Source: Phycisphaerae bacterium
GTDB taxonomy: Bacteria > Planctomycetota > Phycisphaerae > UBA1845
DNA: 33,189 bases
NCBI GenBank assembly: GCA_029260015.1
Contig: JAJDEB010000006.1
Coordinates: 1-33,189, forward strand
Reading direction: 5' to 3'
Shown here piece by piece: positions 22,786 to 32,247 of this stretch (positions are counted from its first letter, which is position 1; each line of letters opens with the position of its first letter). The notes beneath the pieces were generated by a model. The model worked only from the letters and a program-made list of their open reading frames with translations, did no database searches and was not told the origin of the DNA. Position numbers and translations under genes: made by a program.

Positions 22786-25554
22786 TCAATGGCAAGCCGA
22801 TTGCATGCGACCGAATACTAAACCACTTCGAGAGTCGGACGAATTGCCGGTACTAGCTAGGCGCTCGTAACTCGCGGCCATGACTTCGCAGCCCTCAACG
22901 GTTTTTCCGCCTCGCCACAAGCACAAACCGAGTAAACTCAACGCGTCAATTGTTTCTATACTTGACTGGCCGCGCTTCTCTTCAAGGAGTGCGACGATTG
23001 ACTTCAAGTGGGTCTCGGCCTCCCCTAGCTTGCCGCTTTCCATTAGCGCCATGCCAATCAAAATCAGCGTTTGATCGCATCCGCTCGCTCTTGCATCAAC
23101 CGTATTTGCATGTATTTTGACGGCTCGTCTGAGATGCAGGACTGCTTTATCAAAGTTTCCGCGATCCATTTGTACCGTACCAAGCGTATGTAATACTGAG
23201 ACTAGGGCCAGTCTATTGGCTCTCGGTTGCTCTTCGTATATTTCGGACGCCTCTGTTAAAACGGATTCCGCTTCTTCCAAGCATGTGGCACGACGAAGTG
23301 CCATGCCAAGGTTGAGTAGTCCCTGGGCATACTCGGGATGTTTCCGCCCAAGAGACTCTTTTCTAATATCAAGCGATTCTCGAAAGTGCGCGATGGCACC
23401 GGTCGTGTCGCCAGTTGTTAGCTTTAGGGATCCTTGATTGTTGAGCGTACGTGCGACATCCGGATGTAAAGGACCGAGTTCGTTCCGCTGAAGAAGCAAA
23501 GCCTTGTCAAGCAATCGGTTTGCCTTTTCGAAATCCCCGTTTTGGCTTAAGAGTCGCGCGTAATTGTTCCAAGCCGTGGCCACCATCGAATCGGATACCT
23601 GACCGTTCACTATTTCGGACAGTGCGCTTTCCATCAATGGGGTCGCCTCGTCTGTACGATTCTCCGCAAATAGTGCTATGGCGAGGGCACTCTTCAGGGA
23701 TGCAAGTTCTGTGGTACTTGGCGTCTTCTCTTGTCGAATGGACATTGCTCGATGCAGCAGTGGTTTAGAATCTCCATACCTTCCGCAAAGCTGAAGAAGT
23801 ACCGCTAGACGATGAAGCGCATCTGCTGCGGCAATTGAATCGGGGCCTTCCGACGCTTCATACATTTGCAATGCACGCCTAGCACTTTCCTCTGCGGCGC
23901 GGTAGTCACCAAGGCACTTCTGGGTGGCACTCAAGAGCGTAGCCGTTCGCGCAACAGCAAATTCGCTTGTATTCTGCGAGGTTCTTTGAATACTGAAAAC
24001 GCGCTCAAATTGCTTATTCGCCGCCTCGCAGTTGCACAGATTAAGATGGGCTTGGCCAAGCGTAGTACGGATAGCCGCCTCCACAACAATATCTTGAGAG
24101 GACTCAAATTGAACTCTTGCTTCCGCGATGCGCAAGACTTCACGCACATCTGCTCGGCCGTCAATTGCTCGCAATTGTGGACTACTCAAGAGTCTCGAGA
24201 AAAAACTCATAGCCCTTTGCGACCGAACGCTTGCTAACTTTGTTTGGCGCCATTGCTGCTCCAAGCGTTGCACAGATAGGCCGGCGACAACCAATCCGCC
24301 CAACAGGCTCACCACAGCAATCAGCGCGGCTGTCGCGGCGCACTTATTGCGGCGTGCAGCCTTTGCGAGCGAATACTTGAGAGTTTTGTGACGCGCTTCT
24401 AGCGGTTGATTCCCTAAGTGACGTCGCAAGTCAGACGCTAAATGTTGAGAGGAGGTGTACCTCGACGATGCCTTGTGACTTAGCGATTTCGATAGCACGC
24501 AGTCGATGTCTCCTCGCAAGGATCTGCGAAGGCGCCTTACGGTCGTTGAACGCCTGCCCGCAATATGCGGCCAATCGACACCGTCGATTCCCACAAAGGC
24601 GCTGGCTCTCCTTGCACCTTTTTCAGGAGATATCAATTCGCTATGGCCGGCCTGTGCTGGTTGCGGTCGTAAATGGTGTATTCCCACCAATAGTTCAAAG
24701 AGAATCGCGCCCAAGGAGTAGATGTCACTTGATGTCGAAATCGTTTCACCAGACTTTTGCTCAGGACTCGAATATCTTGGCGTCATCCATCCAATGGACT
24801 TGGGTGGAATATCTGATTCATTCTTCGGGCGGGCACCAAGTAGCCTCGCCAACCCGAAATCCAACAACTTGATAGAACCATCGGCTGTTACTAAGATGTT
24901 GGAAGGTTTCAGATCACAGTGTACAACTAGGTTTTGATGCGCGTAGTAGACCGCTTCGCAGACTCCGGCGAACAAATGGATGCGCTCTACGATCGTCAGA
25001 GCCTTCTCATCGCAATATCGGGTAAGTGGTGTGCCTTTTACGTATTCCATGACGATGTATGGCACACCGTCTTGGGTCTTGCCTGCACCAAGAATCTTTA
25101 CGATGTTGGGGTGGTGTAGTCTGTCAAGAAATTCGCGTTCCTCGTTCATCTGTGCCGGCGATAGTGGAACTCCCAGGGAGTGTCGAATCACTTTGATTGC
25201 AACACGGCGCCTCAGCGACGTTTCGTTCTGCTCTGCTTCGTAGACGTCTCCCATTCCACCGGAGTCAATCCACCGCAAGACTTTATACGACCCAATGTGC
25301 TGCCCCGTGCGAGGCGCGATGGTACCGTATGAAGAATCGGCGAGTTCGACAGCTGGTTCAAGAAATTGCGATTTCGGTTCTACACGAAGGAGTTCTCTCG
25401 CTTCCTCTACAAGAGCGGGGTCCTTATCTGCGTATTTCCGTAGTTGCATTTCTCGCTCTTCAGGTGGAAGAGAAATGACATCGGAAAGGATTTCTTTAAG
25501 TCGGGCGAATGTACCAACATCTTGCTGGCGATGATCGCTATCCATCATTTGCAT
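22786..25554 (-). CDS. Transmembrane Ser/Thr protein kinase with TPR sensor half
   Basis: This is a 922-residue Hanks-type kinase of the PknB class. After an N-terminal helical region (1-75), the kinase domain has its Gly loop at 97-105 (DSGGMGDVY), Lys121 (RVAIKVI), the catalytic loop VHCDLKPSN with Asp214, DFG at 232-234 and YSSPEQ near 261. The loop has HCD instead of the usual HRD, so activation-loop control may differ. One membrane helix lies at about 407-428 (AALIAVVSLLGGLVVAGLSV). The rest, presumably periplasmic, is tetratricopeptide repeats of the kinesin-light-chain type (HPDVARTLNNQGSLKLTTGD, HPEYAQGLLNLGMAL). It overlaps the sigma factor gene; the ATG at 25548 forms an ATGA overlap with that stop and may be the true start. 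Confidence 0.93.
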   Translation of the reverse strand: MQMMDSDHRQQDVGTFARLKEILSDVISLPPEEREMQLRKYADKDPALVEEARELLRVEPKSQFLEPAVELADSSYGTIAPRTGQHIGSYKVLRWIDSGGMGDVYEAEQNETSLRRRVAIKVIRHSLGVPLSPAQMNEEREFLDRLHHPNIVKILGAGKTQDGVPYIVMEYVKGTPLTRYCDEKALTIVERIHLFAGVCEAVYYAHQNLVVHCDLKPSNILVTADGSIKLLDFGLARLLGARPKNESDIPPKSIGWMTPRYSSPEQKSGETISTSSDIYSLGAILFELLVGIHHLRPQPAQAGHSELISPEKGARRASAFVGIDGVDWPHIAGRRSTTVRRLRRSLRGDIDCVLSKSLSHKASSRYTSSQHLASDLRRHLGNQPLEARHKTLKYSLAKAARRNKCAATAALIAVVSLLGGLVVAGLSVQRLEQQWRQTKLASVRSQRAMSFFSRLLSSPQLRAIDGRADVREVLRIAEARVQFESSQDIVVEAAIRTTLGQAHLNLCNCEAANKQFERVFSIQRTSQNTSEFAVARTATLLSATQKCLGDYRAAEESARRALQMYEASEGPDSIAAADALHRLAVLLQLCGRYGDSKPLLHRAMSIRQEKTPSTTELASLKSALAIALFAENRTDEATPLMESALSEIVNGQVSDSMVATAWNNYARLLSQNGDFEKANRLLDKALLLQRNELGPLHPDVARTLNNQGSLKLTTGDTTGAIAHFRESLDIRKESLGRKHPEYAQGLLNLGMALRRATCLEEAESVLTEASEIYEEQPRANRLALVSVLHTLGTVQMDRGNFDKAVLHLRRAVKIHANTVDARASGCDQTLILIGMALMESGKLGEAETHLKSIVALLEEKRGQSSIETIDALSLLGLCLWRGGKTVEGCEVMAASYERLASTGNSSDSRSGLVFGRMQSACH

Positions 25555-26093
25555 TCAACTTGACGAAAGAGCCACGCGCGTGCGATCGCCCACTCATTTT
25601 TCACCGTGGATTCAGATACGCTGAGAAATGCTGCGGTGGATTTTATGGACAATCCGCCGAAGAAGCGTAGTTCCACGATTTGTGCTAGGCGGCTGTCTAA
25701 TGCCTTCAATTTGTATAGAGCTCTGTCAAGGTCAACGAGATCAATGGCTCTGGTTTCGACACATGTAAATTCTTCCACGAATGGCACTTTTTTAAAACCT
25801 CGCCCACGCTTTATGGCGCCTTTTTTCTTTGCGTGGTTCACGAGTATTTGGCGCATAAGATGTGCGGCCAATCCAATCAGGTCGTTCTTCGTGTAATGAT
25901 TGCGACGCGGGTTCTTGGTCAGTCGAAGATAGACTTCGTGTACTAGGGCGGTGGCCTGCAGCGTATGATCGGGCGACTCTTTCGCCAGGCAATGCTGCGC
26001 CAGTTCTCGAAGCCTGCCATAAACTTCCGGCAAAAACGTGTGGAATTGCTGTTCAGTTCGAGCGGTCATGCTGCGGAAGCTCATCATTGCCAA
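25545..26093 (-). CDS. ECF-type sigma-70 family RNA polymerase sigma factor
   Basis: This 182-residue protein is of the planctomycete-rich ECF group (sigma70_ECF, PF07638-like). The region 2 core reads HTLQATALVHEVYLRL (about 43-58), followed by GLAAHLMRQILVNHAKKKGA. Region 4 reads LAQIVELRFFGGLSIKSTAA, then LSVSESTVKNEWAIARAWL, the helix-turn-helix that binds the -35 box. The frame opens at TTG 26093 with ATG options 6 and 9 bases later; no clear ribosome binding site decides between them. Pairing with a membrane kinase by a 4-10 base overlap suggests that the kinase modifies it or its regulator, as proposed for other planctomycete pairs. No anti-sigma gene is adjacent. Confidence 0.93.
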   Translation of the reverse strand: MAMMSFRSMTARTEQQFHTFLPEVYGRLRELAQHCLAKESPDHTLQATALVHEVYLRLTKNPRRNHYTKNDLIGLAAHLMRQILVNHAKKKGAIKRGRGFKKVPFVEEFTCVETRAIDLVDLDRALYKLKALDSRLAQIVELRFFGGLSIKSTAAFLSVSESTVKNEWAIARAWLFRQVECK

Positions 26094-26637
26094 AATGCGG
26101 AGTCAATACACGCCCGCAGAGTAATGGAATGCGGTAAGCGTAGAATTCAGCGATTTTTTTTGACCAATTCCTCTTTAAAAATTGCATTTGAAATTGGGAG
26201 CCAATGGGCGTCTCGATTGTATCAAGCACACATGCTGTACGCAATCTAGCGGTCTATGGATTGGCGCAGGTTGCGAGGGAGTGTGAATGCTTGATTTTTG
26301 AATGTTGACCGTGCGCGCCGGGGCTCGCTATCCGATCTGCCATTCCGGCCGATCTGCCATTCCGGCTGATCTGCCATTCCGTATGGGGCAGAGATCGGAG
26401 CAGGCCAGTTGGCGTGATCTTTCGTTGCGGGTGGGGCGTTCTCGACTCGTCGTTCGCCTCGCCACCATTTAAATCTGGCAGGTGAATTAAAAGCATGACG
26501 ACGCAGTATTGAGTTGTGTCAATAACTGTGGATTGGTCGCGTGGTGAAAGTCCGGGCAAAAAGATTGCTAGCTCTCCGACGGCGGACCAGAGATTTTGAT
26601 CCACTGTTGGTGAGCGCTACGAGAGGAATGGGATTCA
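26094..26637. other. Divergent intergenic region between sigma factor and metzincin genes
   Basis: This 544-base region must carry promoters for both directions. The minus-strand side near the sigma gene is AT-rich with a run of eight T (26153-26160). A three-copy 17-base tandem repeat lies at 26334-26384. No gene is convincing. Confidence 0.5.
26334..26384. repeat. Three tandem copies of a 17-base unit
   Basis: The unit GATCTGCCATTCCGGCC occurs at 26334-26350, 26351-26367 (last base T) and 26368-26384 (last three bases TAT). It sits about 250 bases from both flanking genes. A 17-base period would place bound proteins on different faces of the helix. It could be an array of regulator sites or a minisatellite. 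Confidence 0.9.
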
Positions 26638-29262
26638 ATGAAGGAACTAGGCTCTGTTCGACAAACCCTTTTCGCAGTCACTTTGATTACATTCTGGGGA
26701 CAGACATCCTCGGCCCAGAAGCCCGGTGCATTTGAGACCAAACCGGATTTGCGCACGCAAGCCAATGAACTGCTGAATCTTTCGGCGAGTGAACTCATTG
26801 AGATCGACGTACAACCTATTTTGGGTAATCACTATAGTGCTTCTATCATGCTTGAGGGGCAGTTCCGCACAATACGCATGGATCCTAAATCAATGCGGGC
26901 AGCAGGGTTTTCAATTTACAGATCGAATGGAACCGGCGGTCTTGTCGGGATCGACCCTGGCCCGGTTCGAACCATGCGGGGCAGTGTCGAAAATGTGGAG
27001 GGTTCGATCATTGCTGGCTCGATTCTACCAAATGGGTTAACCGCAAAGATCAGAATGCCATCGGGCCGCATGTATGGCTTAGTGGCCGTGAGCACTGTCA
27101 TTCCAGGTGCTAGCGCCAAGTCTCACATCCTCTATGACCTTGCTGATTCCGCGGAGCCAAATGCACTTTGCGGTTCTTTGGCTAGCCCCATGGCAGCACC
27201 ACCAATGAATTTGGCGGGCGGATCTTGTGAGACGGTCGGTCCGATCATTGCAAGAATTGGCTGTGATATTGACTCTGCCTTCGTAAATGGTGGTGGTGGT
27301 GGCTGCTCGCCTCCAGGTTCATGCGGTGGTGGCACTCCGGGAGATGCAGAAGCACGCGTCATTGCCAACGTAAACGAAGTTAGCGCATTGGTGTTTGAAT
27401 TGCCTCCCCTTAATACATCTTATGAGATATCAAGGATTGTGACCCGTTCCGATGAGGCCGATGATATTTATTTAGCATATCCTGATTCTGCAAGCGGTCA
27501 GATTCTAACGGCTCTACGGACTGAATGGAACAACACGCAGGTCGACTCCGATTCCCATCTGGTGAATCTCTGGACTGGTCGCAATCTTGGCGGTCTCGCG
27601 GCGGGCGCCGCATATCTTTCGGATGTTTGTCGTCCTGGGGTCAGTTGGACCCAGAAGCATGGCTTGGACCTACAATTGCTTGCTCACGAAACCGGACATT
27701 CATGGGGAGCCAAACATTGTAACCTAAGCGGAGGTCTATGTGAGGGTTCATGCGGGGTAGCATGCCCCATCATGCGCTCGGTGCTGTCAGGATGTTCCTT
27801 TGGCACTGAGCCGGAATTTGGATCTTGCACTCACGATGAGATATTGGCCGCACGCGGTGGATACGCGTGTCTGCAGGACGCTGGTTTTGTTGCACCAACT
27901 TTCAGCAGCGAGGGCATGGAACTGACAAATGGTGATACGTTGGTATTTGACGATGTTCTATGGGGTCAGGCCACGACTAAGACAGTTCAGATTCAGAACA
28001 ATCAAGATTGCGAATTGCCAATCGATGTGACGTTTCAGGACAATGCGTCTGGAAGGTTTACGATCATCAGCGCCCCACAGACCATCGAACCCTTGGGTAC
28101 GGCTGCAATTCAATTGCAATTTCAAACTACTGATTTCGCTGGCGACTATTTCGGAAGTACTCTGACCACAACGCCAGGCCTTCTGAGTGGATTGAATTTC
28201 AATGTCAATCTTCAAGCAACAGCCACCGTTGAACAGAATTTGCCAGGCACTCCAAGACTTCAATGTCCGGCGGACAGAGTTGAATCACCACAGCCGTCAT
28301 CAATTCCATTTGTTTGGTCAGCCGTAGATTTTGTTGAGAGCTTTGAGTTTGTTGTTCGCGACGGCACCGGTACTATCTTATTCTCTGCGCCGGGTTTGAG
28401 GAAATTCGACTTCGTGCCACTTGGTCTGTCTCTGCCGATCGGGGGAACATATCACTGGCAAGTAATTGCCCACAACGAGTTTGGCGACAGCACATCATTC
28501 TCGCGTAGCTTCACGGTTAACCCTGCGGAAGCTGCACCGCGATTGGTCGTGGCCCATCGCAGTATTCCTGTGGATGATGATGGTGCCCCGTTAAATCTTC
28601 CACTGAATCCGAGTGCGACGAGCTTTGCCATTGAAGTAACCAATCACGGTGTTGACGTCTTGGCCTTAAGTAACTTTCTTGTCCCCTCAGATTTCAACTT
28701 GCTTACTCTCGGAGCAGGTAACATACGCCCCTGCCGCCGTCATCTGCTGCGACTCGTTTCGACGCTGACTCCAGCAGAACTCATGCAACAGAACGAAATC
28801 GTGGACACTCTTGAGTTCGACACGAACGATCCAATAAATCCACACTTTGTAATCAATCTCTGTTTCAGGTGCGCGCCTGAAGCCTGTGTTGGTGACCCAT
28901 TTAACGGCACAGGTGTATTGAGCAACTTTACGCAAGGAGGGTGTTACCATTTTCAGGCATCCTGTGGGCAGGAGTTCATCATTGACAATGTCGGTGGGGC
29001 GACGGTTGGCGATACTATCAAGGTAGGAGGTGTAGTAGAGGGTACTGACCCAAACTGCTTCCCTTTCGATCATTTACCCTATATCCCAGACAATTCTGTA
29101 GAGATCACCGATGCGGTTGGTAGATGCTGCTTTGACGGCTTACAGCCTCCTCGGCTTTGTCAGGTCGTTTCAGAGACTGAGTGTGCGGGATTAAATGGAA
29201 GTGTATGGACTTCCAATGGAGACTGCGGTGAATCTTGTGAGTCAGGTGCAGCAGGTAAGTGA
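26638..29262 (+). CDS. Secreted metzincin-type zinc metalloprotease with Cys-rich tail
   Basis: This 874-residue protein has GAGAGGAA upstream and a signal peptide (TLFAVTLITFWGQTSSAQ). A pro-region-like segment (30-200) with a SMAAP/Gly-rich linker (GGGGGCSPPGSCGGG) precedes the catalytic domain. HETGHSWGAKH (His350, Glu351, His354, His360) is the complete HExxHxxGxxH zinc motif of metzincins, and CPIMRS downstream is the Met-turn; the arrangement is closest to reprolysin-like M12 peptidases. Then come an ASPM/Hydin-like beta domain (about 420-535), a fibronectin-like domain (about 540-620) and another beta domain. The end, GRCCFDGLQPPRLCQVVSET, then C...LNGSVW...C, is a planctomycete-style Cys module. 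It should act outside the cytoplasm. Confidence 0.9.
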   Translation: MKELGSVRQTLFAVTLITFWGQTSSAQKPGAFETKPDLRTQANELLNLSASELIEIDVQPILGNHYSASIMLEGQFRTIRMDPKSMRAAGFSIYRSNGTGGLVGIDPGPVRTMRGSVENVEGSIIAGSILPNGLTAKIRMPSGRMYGLVAVSTVIPGASAKSHILYDLADSAEPNALCGSLASPMAAPPMNLAGGSCETVGPIIARIGCDIDSAFVNGGGGGCSPPGSCGGGTPGDAEARVIANVNEVSALVFELPPLNTSYEISRIVTRSDEADDIYLAYPDSASGQILTALRTEWNNTQVDSDSHLVNLWTGRNLGGLAAGAAYLSDVCRPGVSWTQKHGLDLQLLAHETGHSWGAKHCNLSGGLCEGSCGVACPIMRSVLSGCSFGTEPEFGSCTHDEILAARGGYACLQDAGFVAPTFSSEGMELTNGDTLVFDDVLWGQATTKTVQIQNNQDCELPIDVTFQDNASGRFTIISAPQTIEPLGTAAIQLQFQTTDFAGDYFGSTLTTTPGLLSGLNFNVNLQATATVEQNLPGTPRLQCPADRVESPQPSSIPFVWSAVDFVESFEFVVRDGTGTILFSAPGLRKFDFVPLGLSLPIGGTYHWQVIAHNEFGDSTSFSRSFTVNPAEAAPRLVVAHRSIPVDDDGAPLNLPLNPSATSFAIEVTNHGVDVLALSNFLVPSDFNLLTLGAGNIRPCRRHLLRLVSTLTPAELMQQNEIVDTLEFDTNDPINPHFVINLCFRCAPEACVGDPFNGTGVLSNFTQGGCYHFQASCGQEFIIDNVGGATVGDTIKVGGVVEGTDPNCFPFDHLPYIPDNSVEITDAVGRCCFDGLQPPRLCQVVSETECAGLNGSVWTSNGDCGESCESGAAGK

Positions 29263-29782
29263 TATATTTTATGAGTTTCGTGAAAACGCGGTGATTCTCT
29301 GGCATGGGTACATTCTGCGAAAGCGTCTAAAACGTTAATTAGTTGGGCGGACGCAGAATTATGCATGACGGATTTTGGTTTACTTCTTCAAAATAGCTAC
29401 TTCTGCTTTCACGTCATCCGCATGCGCAATTGTGCATGCGGATGACATCGTTGCTCAGGGTTTAGGCTTTGCCACGGACAGATACGAATTTCATTCTTTC
29501 GAGTTACCTCTGGGTGCTGGCTTATGGGCTCCGTTGCAACGGTCATTGATTGGAAGAGTTCTCACTAGCGATGATCAAGGTTGAACATGGCTATGCCAGC
29601 ACTCTGTTATGTTCTCCACAATTTATGTGATGCCACGATTACGATTCCTTGCCCTATCCTTAACGCACCGTTAGATTGTGAACGATTGCCCAATAGGAAG
29701 TTGATTATTCTGTGTGCGGTGGAAACGACACGTGGTCGTCTCGACATCATCTTAACTTTGTTGATATGGAGGAAGTCGCGCT
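29263..29782. other. 520-base spacer between the two proteases
   Basis: It contains a 34-base palindrome (29413-29446) and a weak TTG-initiated 69-codon ORF (29375-29584) without a ribosome binding site. It is long enough for the M64 gene to have its own promoter. Confidence 0.45.
29413..29446. repeat. 34-base near-perfect palindrome
   Basis: Arms GTCATCCGCATGC (29413-29425) and GCATGCGGATGAC (29434-29446) are exact reverse complements. The central eight bases, GCAATTGT, are also self-complementary apart from one G-T pair, so the whole block is a palindrome with a single mismatch. No T run follows, so it does not look like a terminator. It may be an operator or a cruciform-forming site. Confidence 0.9.
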
Positions 29783-31837
29783 ATGAAAACTATCCATTCA
29801 TTGACGGTGCTCGCAATGGGCGCTTTGCTGGCGTCATCGGCTCTGCAGGCGAATGGGCAAATGGCGGATCAACTTCAGACTACACCTCCGTGCGGGGGTA
29901 ATTTAGAATTGACGGAGGTGCAAAAAGGGGCGATCGAATCCGCCGGCACCTGCACGGATGGATGGAATGTGGTGACTATCCGCGACAACGGTCCTTCAGA
30001 AAACCGATATGACATCGCCGTCTTGGGCGACGGTTTCGTCGATGATCCGAGCGAACCACAGCATAATCTCGCTCGTTATCAATCCCTCACCGAGGAGCAC
30101 ATCGACCGGCTTTTTCAAACACAACCGTATTCGGAGTATGCGAATTACTTCAACGTGCACCGCGTTGAGGTCATTTCAGTTGACCCTTGTATCGATTATC
30201 CGCCGACGGGACTTTTGTGCGATACTGCACTTGATTTTGGTTACGGAGATGACAATTCCCGACCGCTACGTTGTATCATCGGTAGTTTCTCAAAAATGTC
30301 TGATGCGGCCGGATGCGCGCCTGACTGGCAAGTGATTCTCGGCCTTGCAAACTCTACGGTACACGGTGGTTGTGCTGCCGGTCGATTTGCACATGTGGCT
30401 GGCAAGTCAACATTCCGACTGCATACGACGGTTCATGAACTTGGGCACTCGATCGGGAGACTCGCCGATGAGTACGTCACCAACAATATCCCATACCCGT
30501 TCAACGAACCGTCAATCCACAACGTCAGCAAATTTACGGCGTCGCAGCAAACGCAGATGATGACCAAGTGGTATCGGTGGCTCGATGTCCCCGGTGTGAG
30601 CACATACGAAGGGAATCATTACTATCGATACGACGTCTTTCGCGCAACAGCGAACTCGGCGATGCGGACGGTCAATGTATTCGATTTTGGCCCGGTCAAC
30701 AGTGAAGGCTTGGTGATTGAGATCTACAAGGTTGTTTCGACGATCGATTCGGTAACGCCGCCAGAACAAAAACAATTACTGCCGGTCAACACGGTGTTTC
30801 AAGTGGACGTGATTCAGCCGGTCAGCCAAACCGTTGAGGTGCAGTGGTTTCTTGACGGAACGGCAGTACCCGGTGCCACTGGTCAAACGTTTCAGATTCC
30901 CAATCCTGGATCGCTGCCCGATGGTATTTACGAGGTTTCAGTTCGCGCAGTTGACCAGACTTTGTTGGTACGCGACATGGCTGCCCGCGACGCTCATTTA
31001 ACGGAAACAAAAACGTGGAATGTGGGGGTCGGTAATGTTTGCCTCGGAAATGTGGATTGCAAGGCGTATTTCTACTGTGACAAGGAGGTCGGAGATTGTG
31101 ACGGTGCGGGATCGTGCAAGAAGCGGCCAACAGTGTGTCCACAGTATTTTGTGTACGATCCAATTTGTGGCTGCGACGGCAACGAGTATGCGGGAGAATG
31201 TGACGCCCACGCTGTAGGGGTCAATGTGGTCAGCCTCTCCGAGTGCCCGTGTCGGGAGAACGAGGACTGCGTTAGTTGGCGGTTCTGCCTGCAGGCGGAG
31301 TGCCGACCCTTCTCATCAGGCGAGTGCACCGATATTCCGTACGAATGCTCGACCGAACCAGATCCTGTTTGTGGTTGTGACGGAGAGGAGTACTTGAACG
31401 AATGTGAAGCCCACGCTGCAAGTACGGGTACCTTCACACCGTCAGGCGATACCTGCGATCGACCTGGTGGTTGTTGCTTGGGCCAAGAAGGTTGTGCGGC
31501 CATGACCGAAAGCGAGTGCGAAGCTAACTGTGGCGTCTTCAATCCGTTCGGACTTTGCCTCTGTAGCTATGCACGTGGCTCATGCTGCTTCGCAAACGAT
31601 GAGTGTGAGCTATCGATTCAACCCGTTTGCGAATGTCGCGGTGGCGTCTTCCGTGAGGGATTGCTCTGCCCTTGTCCACAATTTGGACGATGTTGCTCCG
31701 TGGGCATCAATCCGAACAATCCTATTTGCGAGGACATTTCGCAGAAGGATTGCTCGTATCGCAACGGCGGTGTATGGACGCCAGAATCGTCATGTGCAGA
31801 CGACGGCTGCGGAGGTGGAATCGAAGAGCGGAAGTAA
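29783..31837 (+). CDS. Secreted M64-family metallopeptidase with two Kazal-like domains
   Basis: This 684-residue protein has GGAGG about 11 bases upstream and a signal peptide (LTVLAMGALLASSALQANG). Residues 70-300 are an IgA-peptidase M64 (PF09471-like) domain: NRYDIAVLGDGF near the start and VHELGHSIGRLADEY with His218, Glu219 and His222. A beta domain (about 320-410) follows. Two Kazal-like inhibitor domains, each with a D-P-[IV]-CGCDG.EY..EC.AH core, lie at about 441-486 and 509-555. Three Cys modules close the protein (GGCCLGQEGC, GSCCFANDEC, GRCCSVG, each ending in a GG or Cys pair). A protease that carries protease-inhibitor domains is unusual. It stands alone after a 520-base spacer. 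Confidence 0.9.
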   Translation: MKTIHSLTVLAMGALLASSALQANGQMADQLQTTPPCGGNLELTEVQKGAIESAGTCTDGWNVVTIRDNGPSENRYDIAVLGDGFVDDPSEPQHNLARYQSLTEEHIDRLFQTQPYSEYANYFNVHRVEVISVDPCIDYPPTGLLCDTALDFGYGDDNSRPLRCIIGSFSKMSDAAGCAPDWQVILGLANSTVHGGCAAGRFAHVAGKSTFRLHTTVHELGHSIGRLADEYVTNNIPYPFNEPSIHNVSKFTASQQTQMMTKWYRWLDVPGVSTYEGNHYYRYDVFRATANSAMRTVNVFDFGPVNSEGLVIEIYKVVSTIDSVTPPEQKQLLPVNTVFQVDVIQPVSQTVEVQWFLDGTAVPGATGQTFQIPNPGSLPDGIYEVSVRAVDQTLLVRDMAARDAHLTETKTWNVGVGNVCLGNVDCKAYFYCDKEVGDCDGAGSCKKRPTVCPQYFVYDPICGCDGNEYAGECDAHAVGVNVVSLSECPCRENEDCVSWRFCLQAECRPFSSGECTDIPYECSTEPDPVCGCDGEEYLNECEAHAASTGTFTPSGDTCDRPGGCCLGQEGCAAMTESECEANCGVFNPFGLCLCSYARGSCCFANDECELSIQPVCECRGGVFREGLLCPCPQFGRCCSVGINPNNPICEDISQKDCSYRNGGVWTPESSCADDGCGGGIEERK

Positions 31838-32247
31838 CCCACGCAAGACGAATAGGCTGATCGCAGAAAACGTGGACGTATGCAATGGTATCAAGATGAG
31901 TGCGAGAGGCATTGGACATGCCCGATGACGTTGATTCAACTCACGAATGTGTACGTTGGTTTGATTATGGATCTCGATGGGGTCAGACTACGAGCAGGAT
32001 GGGATTAACAACAAGCGGAAAATTCACTTTCTGAACGCGGGATCGCCAAGTGAGAGATGGTTCCTAGGGCGTTCAAGCAGAATTGTTTGTAAGACTACTC
32101 GAAGAGTGTGCCCCAGATTTTCCTAAGTATACGTCCGGTCTCGGCCTGTTAGTAATTGTTAGTGATTGTGGGGGGCCGATCAACGCGGCTCCCCACCTTA
32201 AGAATTTCCCGCACCTCAAGAGTTCACTGCTCGGGATGAAACGCAAG
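31838..32247. other. 410 bases with no gene seen
   Basis: The stretch after the M64 stop has only short overlapping ORFs without ribosome binding sites. I see no terminator hairpin or repeat worth calling. Confidence 0.45.
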
